This document shows, piece after piece, positions 34,022-40,912 of a DNA stretch of 64,000 nt. The position numbers and the translations under genes were made by a program. Position 1 is the stretch's first letter; each line of letters starts with the position of its first letter. The notes below the pieces were generated by a model. That model searched no databases. It was not told where the DNA came from and was given only the letters and a program-made list of their open reading frames with translations. The stretch lies in assembly GCA_963791595.1 (NCBI GenBank), contig CAWBTF010000015.1, positions 1-64,000 on the forward strand. The letters run 5' to 3'. The DNA comes from JAEMQF01 sp963791595. Its GTDB lineage: Bacteria > Pseudomonadota > Gammaproteobacteria > Burkholderiales > Burkholderiaceae_C.

Positions 34022-34430
34022 ATGCCCACCTCCCTGCCCACCTCCCTGCCCACCCAGCCTCGCCCCCGAGCGGCGCGCCGCGGCTTCACGCTGATCGAAC
34101 TGGTGGTCGTGATGTCGGTGATCGCGCTGCTGCTCACGCTGGCGGTGCCGCGCTACTTCAACGCGCTCGACAACTCGCGCCTCAACGTGCAGCGCCAGAA
34201 CATCGCGACGCTGCGCGACGCGATCGACAAGTTCTTCGGCGACCAGGGGCGCTATCCCGGGCGCGCTGGCCGAACTGGTGGAGAAGCGCTACCTGCGCGC
34301 GCTGCCGGTCGACCCGGTGAGCGAAAGCAGCGAATGGGTCGTGCTGCCGCCGCCGGACACGACGCTGGGCGCCGTCTACGACGTGCGCCCGCCTCCGGCG
34401 CCGGCCGCTGCGATGGAGTCGAAGAGCTGA
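34022..34430 (+). CDS. Pseudopilin, GspG-like 3 (apparent frameshift)
   Basis: A pseudopilin of about 135 residues. The leader MPTSLPTSLPTQP comes from a 12-nt tandem repeat (cccacctccctg). The cleavage site is RRG^FTLIELVVVMSVIALLLTLAVPRYF, then LDNSRLNVQRQNIATLRDAIDKFFGDQGRYP. After GRYPG the frame changes at about 34258-34262 in a run read as cccgggc; the other frame continues ALAELVEKRYLRALPVDPVS and ends at 34430. One extra G would explain it. The rest is sound, so the gene is likely intact in the organism. Confidence 0.8.
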
Positions 34431-35000
34431 TGCGAGCCGGCCGCCGCAGTCATCGCATGGCCGGGCACCGCGCGGCGCGCGGGCGCGGCGTGCTGTTGCT
34501 CGGGCTGTTGCTCGCGATGGCGATCTCGGGCGTGGCGCTTGCTGGTCGCGACCGACGTCTGGGCCGTGACGCGCCAGCGCCAGCAGGAGCAGGAGTTGCT
34601 GTTCGTCGGCGAGCAGTACCGCATGGCGATCGCGCGCTACTACTACGCCGCGCCGAAAGGCGTGCCGCGCGCGCTGCCGGCCACGCTGCAAGACCTGCTG
34701 CAAGACGACCGCTACAGCATTCCGGTGCGCCACCTGCGGCGCCTGTACCCGGACCCTTTGACCGGCGCGCCGCAGTGGGGCGCGGTGCTGAACGGCAAAC
34801 GCATCGCCGGCGTGTACAGCCTGGCCAAGGGCACGCCTTTGAAACAGGGCGGGTTCACGCAGGAGGCGCAGAACTTCGCCGGCAAAGCGAGCTACCGCGA
34901 ATGGGCCTTCGTGTTCACGCCACCGACGCCCATTCCCGTGGGCCGGGCCGTGCGGCCCGCGCCCGGCGAGATGGCCCCCACACCGAGCGCTGCAAAATGA
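34430..35000 (+). CDS. Pseudopilin-like single-helix protein, PulG-like (apparent frameshift)
   Basis: A protein of about 190 residues that starts at an ATG overlapping the previous stop (TGATG). The N-terminal helix begins RGVLLLGLLLAMAISGVAL in one frame and continues LVATDVWAVTRQRQQEQELLFVG in another, with the change near 34540. The segment EQYRMAIARYYYAAPKGVPRALPATLQDLL and DPLTGAPQWGAVL follow. No FTLxE processing site is seen, but the hydrophobic N-terminal helix followed by RQRQQEQ resembles a pseudopilin core. SEED-type names for such operons list a 'PulG-like' pseudopilin here. Confidence 0.65.
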
Positions 35001-35731
35001 AACTACCGGAACCGCGAATGACCACCGACCTGCTGCTCGCCGATGCCAATACGCTGCTGCGCCAGGGGCTGCGCTCGATGCTCGCGCAGCACGCCGAGTT
35101 CAACGTGGTCGCCGAGGCGAGCGAAGGCAGGGAGGCGGCGCGCCTGGCGCTGGAGCACCGCCCCGGCCTGGCGCTGCTCGACATCCAGTTGCCCGGCATG
35201 AACGGAATCCAGGCCACGACCTACATCAAGCGCCACCTGCCGCACGTGCGCGTCGTGATGCTCACCTGCACCAAGACGCAGGACCATGTGCGCGAATCGC
35301 TGCGCGTCGGCGCCGACGGCTATGTGCTGAAAGACGCGTCGTTCGCGGAACTGCTGATCGCGATGCGCAGCGTGATGCTGGGCAAGAAGTACCTGAGCCC
35401 GGATGTCTCATGCCAGCTCGTCGACAGCTACCTCAACCCCCGGCTCGCCGGTTCGGACAAGCCGACCGCGCTGCAGATGCTCACGGCGCGCGAACGCAGC
35501 ATCCTGCAGCTCGTCGCCGAAGGGCGCACGAACCGGGCCGCCGCCGAGTTCCTGAGCGTCAGCCCGAAGACGATCGAGAAGCACCGCGCCAGCCTGATGC
35601 GCAAGCTCGGCCTGCGCAGCGCGACGGAGCTGGCGTTGACGGCCATCGAGCTCGGCTTGATCGAGCGCCCGGCCTTGCTGCGCGCACCTGACCCGGGGGC
35701 ATGGAGCGCTGTCTCGACGCAGGCGTCGTGA
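34997..35731 (+). CDS. LuxR-family (NarL/FixJ type) response regulator
   Basis: A regulator of 244 residues (or 237 from ATG 35018). The receiver has LLDIQLPG with the phospho-acceptor Asp (residue 55 counted from 35018) and YVLKDAS with the conserved Lys. The DNA-binding end is LTARERSILQLVAEGRTNRAAAEFLSVSPKTIEKHRASLM. It shares long matched stretches with the regulator at 23026. ATG 34997 overlaps the upstream stop (ATGA); ATG 35018 aligns with the paralogue start. No sensor kinase is adjacent. It closes the secretion-like operon. Confidence 0.87.
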   Translation: MKLPEPRMTTDLLLADANTLLRQGLRSMLAQHAEFNVVAEASEGREAARLALEHRPGLALLDIQLPGMNGIQATTYIKRHLPHVRVVMLTCTKTQDHVRESLRVGADGYVLKDASFAELLIAMRSVMLGKKYLSPDVSCQLVDSYLNPRLAGSDKPTALQMLTARERSILQLVAEGRTNRAAAEFLSVSPKTIEKHRASLMRKLGLRSATELALTAIELGLIERPALLRAPDPGAWSAVSTQAS

Positions 35732-36053
35732 CGCGGGGCGGCGCGGCATACGGATTTGCGTTCGGGAGCATCGTATCTTCCGGTGGCGTTCGGACATGAA
35801 GCGACGATCATTGCGCTTGGCACGAGCGCTGGGGCCTACCGTATTGCTGACCGTGGAGGCAGCGCACTGAAGGTTCGCGATGCAGCGGACGATCGGGCGC
35901 GAGTGGCGTACGTCGCTGGACGGCGGTGGCAGGCAGCTTCCCGGCATGGCACACATTTAGTCGCGCGGAACTTTACACAGCGCCCGACAGCGGAGACTGT
36001 CAATCATGGTGTAAAGTGTCAACCTGTTTGTCAAGTACGTAGCCGAGGACACC
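35732..36053. other. Intergenic boundary to the accessory module
   Basis: About 320 nt without a convincing gene. Base composition becomes clearly less GC-rich towards the right. The right part holds an inverted repeat (35971-35978 and 36009-36016) and three copies of GTCAA; these are given separately. No integrase, tRNA end or direct repeat marking an insertion was recognised. Confidence 0.5.
35971..36032 (+). promoter_or_regulatory. Inverted repeat CTTTACAC/GTGTAAAG and GTCAA repeats before the accessory operon
   Basis: A perfect 8-bp inverted repeat (arms 35971-35978 and 36009-36016, spacer 30 nt) is followed by TGTCAA-type repeats at about 35998, 36017 and 36029. The first gene starts at 36054. 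This is where a promoter and operator are expected, and the second gene of the operon encodes a helix-turn-helix protein that could bind here. Confidence 0.45.
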
Positions 36054-36848
36054 ATGGGGAAGAAGTTGACCAATGCGCCGGTCTACTACACCGTCGCCCA
36101 AGTCCAGTTCAACCCGGTGCTGGACTTGGACGGGTACATCCCCGCCATCCAGTCCAAGTTGCGCGAGGCACACTTTCCAGACTACAAGAAGGAAGTCGTC
36201 CAGCGCCTTGTATTGCCCTTCGGCGGCACGGGGGAGGGGCAGATGGCCGCACCGACCGTGACGCCGCAGTCGCGCTATCTGTTCGGCGACATTGATGGGC
36301 GCTCGCTGTTCTTGCTGGAGACGAATGCCCTGTCGTTCCAGACCACCAGCTACGACACCTTCGAAACCTTCTCCGAGACGCTCCTGAAGGGGATGGGCAT
36401 CCTGCACGACGCCCTGCGTCTCGATTTCGTTGAGCGCATCGGGCTGCGGTACTTGGACGCTGTTCAGCCGTCGAAGGACGGCGAAACGCTACGGGAATTC
36501 CTCGTGCGGGAAGTGCTGGGACTTGCGCTACGAGGAGAAGGTCAGCTTCAGCAGTCGGTTAGCGAAACCATCGTCTCGACTGCCGCTGGGCAACTCGTGT
36601 CGCGTGTCCTCATCCGCCATGGGCACGTTGGTCTTCCCATGGAACTGGTGGGCATGGCCCCCGGCATCGACCCTCGCTTTACTCAGCGCGAGAGCCTGCA
36701 TGCAATCGTCGATACTGATGCATCCATCAGCCATCGAGAGGTGTTCGAACTGCCGAAGGTGGGAGCGCGACTGACGGCACTCCATGATGAAATCGTCAAG
36801 TCCTTCTATGCGACGGTCACCGACCATGCCCGGGCCTCTTGGGCCTAA
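36054..36848 (+). CDS. TIGR04255-type protein of accessory module
   Basis: A 264-residue soluble protein resembling the TIGR04255 family: an N-terminal LTNAPVYYTVAQVQFNPVLDLDGYIPAIQSKLR with the alternating small pattern of that family, FGDIDGRSLFLLETNALSFQTTSYDTFETF and later VERIGLRYLDAVQP. The function of the family is unknown; members are scattered among genomes and often sit in variable regions. No signal peptide or membrane helix. The next gene starts 12 nt after it with its own AGAGGGAG site. Codon use is less GC-rich than in the flanking genes, which suggests transfer. Confidence 0.65.
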   Translation: MGKKLTNAPVYYTVAQVQFNPVLDLDGYIPAIQSKLREAHFPDYKKEVVQRLVLPFGGTGEGQMAAPTVTPQSRYLFGDIDGRSLFLLETNALSFQTTSYDTFETFSETLLKGMGILHDALRLDFVERIGLRYLDAVQPSKDGETLREFLVREVLGLALRGEGQLQQSVSETIVSTAAGQLVSRVLIRHGHVGLPMELVGMAPGIDPRFTQRESLHAIVDTDASISHREVFELPKVGARLTALHDEIVKSFYATVTDHARASWA

Positions 36849-36860
36849 AGAGGGAGCATC

Positions 36861-37496
36861 ATGAGCACAACAATGACCTATGGTGGCTGGATTACCGACC
36901 GGCCGGTCGCAACTGGCGTCACTTCCCCCCTCGTTCGCTGGGTGGGATGGATGACTGCTGCGGGTGCTGCATTGACCGCCATCGGCACTGGTGGAGAGCT
37001 TTCGCTGGAGCACCTGCAGCGGAGCGCTCGGCAAGCACAGCACACGGTGTCCGTGATCGAGGGCGGGGAGGTCGAGCAGGTTCGCAGTCCTAGCGAAAGC
37101 CTTTCGCGCATCCGCGAGGTATTGAACCCTGCCGTCTCCGACCTCGCGACGACGTTCGGCGTGTCACGACAGTCCGTCTACAACTGGCTGAATGGTGAAC
37201 CCGTTGCAGACGAGAACGCCGCGAAGGTGCAGAACCTCGCGCAAGCTGCTGACGTGCTAGCGCACGAAGGAGTGGGGATTAATGCGACCCTTCTGAAGCG
37301 CAAGTTCGCCAATGGCAGGACGTTGATGCAGGTTGCGCAGGCAGGTGAGTCCGCGAGGGATGCTGCCCTGATGCTGGTACAGATTCACAAACGCGAGGCA
37401 GCGCAACGCGAACGCATGAAGGCCCGATTCGCAAGTCGGGCGAAGACGCCCGCGAGTGCTGACTTCGACCTCCCTGCGTCCAACGACCATGTTTGA
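36861..37496 (+). CDS. Helix-turn-helix protein with one membrane segment
   Basis: A 211-residue protein. Residues 25-45 (VRWVGWMTAAGAALTAIGTGG) form one possible membrane segment. At about 90-115 the sequence ISDLATTFGVSRQSVYNWLNGEPVADENAAK (here preceded by NPAV) reads as a helix-turn-helix of the XRE/MerR-like kind. A helical, Arg/Lys-rich tail follows. A DNA-binding domain joined to a membrane segment is unusual and suggests a membrane-tied sensor or regulator. Middle gene of the accessory module; AGAGGGAG lies before the ATG. Confidence 0.55.
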   Translation: MSTTMTYGGWITDRPVATGVTSPLVRWVGWMTAAGAALTAIGTGGELSLEHLQRSARQAQHTVSVIEGGEVEQVRSPSESLSRIREVLNPAVSDLATTFGVSRQSVYNWLNGEPVADENAAKVQNLAQAADVLAHEGVGINATLLKRKFANGRTLMQVAQAGESARDAALMLVQIHKREAAQRERMKARFASRAKTPASADFDLPASNDHV

Positions 37497-37505
37497 AGGT
37501 GAGAC

Positions 37506-38342
37506 GTGGCGGAGTGGAATCGTGACACCCCATGGCGCCAAGGGCACCTGCTAGGCAATGACGCGATTGAAGCCCTGGGGCTTCATCACGCGGTAGCGTC
37601 TGACGAGACTCTCGTCATCGTTGCCAGCCACGACTGCGACCTTTCGCAAGGTCCCGAACGGGAGCGGGTCGTCGAGGTCGTCGTTGGCCGTCTGGTGACT
37701 GACAAGGACGGCAACTGCACTCACGCAAAGAACGCCCGCAAGCTCCATGTCGAGTTTGTGGGCGCTGCTGCCTTTTGGGCAGAGTTCGAGGCGACCGCGA
37801 AGCTGTCCATCGACAAACGCGCACTGATCGACTTCATTCCGCGCCCTGAAGCGCACCTATCACCAGAGAACCACGCCATCTTTCAGATGTGGTTGGCCAG
37901 CCGCTATCGCCGCTCGGCCTTCCCCGACGAGTTCGAGCGCCGCCTGATCAAGGAGTTCAAGCTGGACGAGAAGATCGCCAAGGCGGTGAAGCCCCATGGT
38001 GAGCTGATTGCAGGCGTCTTCTTCGATGTGGACGAGGGTGCCGAGGTTACCCGCGACGGCCCCGACGACACCTACACCCTCGACATAACCATCCTGCACT
38101 CGGCTGAGCCTGACTTCGACGCGGCTGAGAAGGCAGCGGACACCGCAGCCAAGGCAATCGAGAAGGCATTCAAGGACAAGCTTTTCGACCCCACCAAGAC
38201 GTGGCAGCACATCGAACTGCGATTCTGTGAGACGGTTTCGGAGTCGGTCCTGACCTACCAGCAATTCAAGCAGTTGAAGCGCTGGAGGCTGGAGCACATC
38301 AGTCTAGCCGCGGAGCCGCAGCAACCTTTGCTGGCCGAATAG
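37506..38342 (+). CDS. Uncharacterised protein of accessory module
   Basis: A 278-residue soluble protein that I do not recognise. Near the N-terminus VIVASHDCDLSQGPERERVVEVVVGR has a conserved-looking HDCD group, which could bind a metal or be catalytic. Later segments are FQMWLASRYRRSAFPDEFERRLIKEF and an acidic-basic alternating helix (FDAAEKAADTAAKAIEKAFKDKLF). The start is a GTG with AAGGTGAG upstream, 10 nt after the previous gene, so the three genes form one operon. Confidence 0.55.
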   Translation: MAEWNRDTPWRQGHLLGNDAIEALGLHHAVASDETLVIVASHDCDLSQGPERERVVEVVVGRLVTDKDGNCTHAKNARKLHVEFVGAAAFWAEFEATAKLSIDKRALIDFIPRPEAHLSPENHAIFQMWLASRYRRSAFPDEFERRLIKEFKLDEKIAKAVKPHGELIAGVFFDVDEGAEVTRDGPDDTYTLDITILHSAEPDFDAAEKAADTAAKAIEKAFKDKLFDPTKTWQHIELRFCETVSESVLTYQQFKQLKRWRLEHISLAAEPQQPLLAE

Positions 38343-38629
38343 AAGCCACGAAATCCGGTAGTGCGAACCAACACTGCCTGGCCTGCTCCACTTGGACGTT
38401 AAGCGGCGGCTTTGAGTCGCTTGAAGGGCCGCGCAAAAATCCGCTTCGGGTCGATCTTGATCATTCGGCGCGACAGCAAATTATCGCGATGCGACGGCAG
38501 TGAACATTCGCGCGTCAGTGCTCAACGCCCCCTTCGTCGCCAGAGGCAACACTCGAGTCGCGTTGCAGCAACAGCAGCTTCGGTCCGAACCCAGGCCCCG
38601 CTTCTTACGCGATCGAACGCAAATGGCGA
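38343..38629. other. Intergenic region with a 3' gene remnant
   Basis: This gap lies between two convergent operons. On the minus strand a short open stretch ends at 38399 with residues RRMIKIDPKRIFARPFKRL and a Lys-Ala tail; it reads back to about 38510 with no start of its own. It looks like the last 30-odd codons of a lost or transferred gene. I cannot assign the family. The rest of the gap shows no other feature. Confidence 0.35.
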
Positions 38630-40289
38630 TCAATCACGGCGCGCAACCTGCTCCGTGGTCAACGGCACCAGCATCACCTGTTTCGCTGCGAAGCGCTGGC
38701 GCGGCCCGATCGCCAGGCGCGGATACGCCGTCAGCGCGGGCATGTTCTCGAGCGTGTGTTCCAGTTTTTCGATGCAGTACTCGCGCGAGAATTTTTCGTC
38801 GGCGTGCATCAGGCTCTCCACCGCCACCGTCGCGGCGAGCAGGGCGTTGCGCGCGACGACACCGGTGCCCGCCAGACCGTTCGCGTGCAACCAGCCCGTG
38901 GCGCGCTGCGACTGGCGCCGCGCCGCCTCGCCGTGCAGTTGGTCGGTGACCCACCAGGCCGGTGCAGCCGGCACGGCAGCGCTGGGGTCGGCGGAATCGA
39001 GCGCGGCAATCGGCGCCATGCCGGTCAGCACGAACACCGCCGCGGGTGGGGGCTCGGTGTCCCGCCCTTCGCGGCGCTTCGCAATCTGGTCGTCGGGCAA
39101 GGCACTGACCAGCGCGACCCGGTCTGCTCCCGCGGCGCGCCAGTGTGTCGCCGTCCGCACCATCACCCGGCGTTCGGTCAGCCCTTCGCTCAGGCCCTGG
39201 GCAAAGACGTCGGCGAGCGCCGCCGCGACCTGCCGCGCCTGCTCCTGTTCGTTGGGCGATTCGCCCGCGAGCACCAGCACCTCGTCCGGCAGCGGCTGCA
39301 TCGCGAGCAGATGGCGCGCCGCGGCTTGCGCCTGGCCGATCAGGCCGCGGCTCAGATAGACGCTGTAGAAATTCTCGTCCTGCGGCGGCAGCGCGACGGT
39401 GGGCAACAGGCATGGCACGCGCTGCGCGGCGCAGAACGCGTGCACCGGCTGCCAGCTCTGCTCGCCCACGCCCGACAGCACCGCGAACACCGGCTCGCGT
39501 GCGTAGCGCTGCTGCAATTGCGCGCCCCAGGTTTCGGGAGCGCCGCTGAGCGCCCAGTGGCGCAGCTCCCAGCGGCGGTGGCGCAGGTACATCGACTGCT
39601 CGTTGCGCTGCGCCGAGCCGCGCCGCGCGGTCTCGCCGCGCGTGTTCGCGTTCTTGTGCGCGACGAAGCGGTTCAGCGTGGCCAGCAGCTCGGCCACCTG
39701 GGCGGCGGGAACGTCGGGCGTAGTGATCGTCGCGAACCTGACGCGGGTCTCGGTGACGCCCGGCGCGAGGCTTCCCGTCAAGGTGTTCAGGTGCGCCGCG
39801 AGCGCCGCCACTTCGGGCCCGCTCAGGTCGTAACGCGGCATCACCGCCGAGAGCGTTCAGTCCGTCGGGGGTGTGGCCGCTGCGCAGCATCTCGCGCAGG
39901 CTCGCCTCGGTGTACGCGGGGCGCACGCGCAGCTGGGACGTCCACGCGTAGCGGTGCGTCGTGGCCGCGTCGAAGGCACTGAACAGCAGGCTGCCGGCGA
40001 TCGGCGGCACCGCGAGATTGCCCTCGAAGCTGCCCAGGCCGCTCGGCCGGTGGCAGCTCACGCACGCGGCCTGTGGCGCCGGCAGTTGCACCGAGGCATC
40101 GCGCGCGTCGCGCACCCGGCTGGCGAAGCCCGGCAGCGTGCCTTCGTAGATCGCTTCTCCCAGCTTCAGCACCGCAGCAGCCGGCGGCGCCGGGTTCGGG
40201 GTCTGCGCCCGCGCCGCCATGCCGCACAGCGCGATGGCGACGCACGCGATGGCGATCAGCGCGACGCGCCAGCCGGCTGGCACCGTCAT
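38630..40289 (-). CDS. Cytochrome c fused to a periplasmic-binding-like domain (apparent frameshift)
   Basis: An exported protein of about 550 residues. A signal peptide (VALIAIACVAIALCGMAARA) is followed by a mono-haem cytochrome c domain with the haem site ACVSCHRPSGLGSFEG (CxxCH) and YTEASLREMLRSGHTPDG; the Met ligand is probably in MPRYDLSGPEVAALAAHL. The C-terminal 350 residues resemble type 1 periplasmic-binding proteins of amino-acid ABC systems (VFAVLSGVGEQSWQPVHAFCAAQRVPCLLPTVALP in pieces). Frame changes near 39850 between GLNAL and MPRYDL. The start at 40289 overlaps the stop of the Sco gene. Last gene of the eight-gene operon; it could carry electrons from the oxidase. Confidence 0.72.
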
Positions 40290-40912
40290 GACAGCGGCAA
40301 CTGCTCGTACGCGCGGCGCAGCTCCAGCGGGCTCGGAGTGCCCTCGATGCGCACCCACGGCGCGGCGCGGCCGTGGCGCATCATCACCACCGGCGGGTGG
40401 CCGGCCTTGGCGCCGCGGTAGACGTCGAACGCCTGTTGCTGGCGCAGCAGGTCGTCGAACTTGCCGGTGAAGAACTGCCAGCCCGCGCCTGCGCCGAACT
40501 GGCGCGCGAACTTGGCCAGTTGCTCGGGCGTGTCGTTGTCCGGGTCGATCGTGAACGTCAGGAAGCGCGCCGGCTTCGCGCTTTGCGCGAGTTGCCGTTG
40601 CAGCGCGGCGAGCGTCGCGGTCTGGGTGGAGCAGATCGTCGCGCAGGTCGTGAACACGAAGTTGACGATCACCGGCTCGGCGCTGTCGAGCTCCTGGCGC
40701 AGCGTCGACGGCTTTCGGTTCATGCCGAGCAGCGCGATGTCGGGGGCCACGAGGTCGCGCCGCACCAGGATGCGCAAAGGCACGGCGTGCGGCGCGGGCT
40801 CGGCCGGCGCAGCGGCGGTGGCGGCGGGGCCCGCAGCCACCGCCCGCGAAACCCAGGCGGCCCCGGACAGCGCGAGCAGCGCGCCGAGCGCGTTGCGGCG
40901 GGTCGGCGTCAT
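40286..40912 (-). CDS. SCO1/SenC-family copper chaperone or thiol reductase
   Basis: A 208-residue exported or membrane-tied protein with an N-terminal signal (RRNALGALLALSGAAWVSRAVA, with a twin Arg). The thioredoxin-like fold has the CxxxC copper or thiol site FTTCATICSTQ (Cys 90 and 94), FLTFTIDPDNDTPEQLAKFA and a later conserved His (about 180). Sco proteins insert copper into cytochrome oxidase CuA or keep cysteine ligands reduced. No oxidase subunit is nearby, so its client is probably the cupredoxin proteins in the same operon. It overlaps both neighbours by 4 nt. Confidence 0.88.
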   Translation of the reverse strand: MTPTRRNALGALLALSGAAWVSRAVAAGPAATAAAPAEPAPHAVPLRILVRRDLVAPDIALLGMNRKPSTLRQELDSAEPVIVNFVFTTCATICSTQTATLAALQRQLAQSAKPARFLTFTIDPDNDTPEQLAKFARQFGAGAGWQFFTGKFDDLLRQQQAFDVYRGAKAGHPPVVMMRHGRAAPWVRIEGTPSPLELRRAYEQLPLS

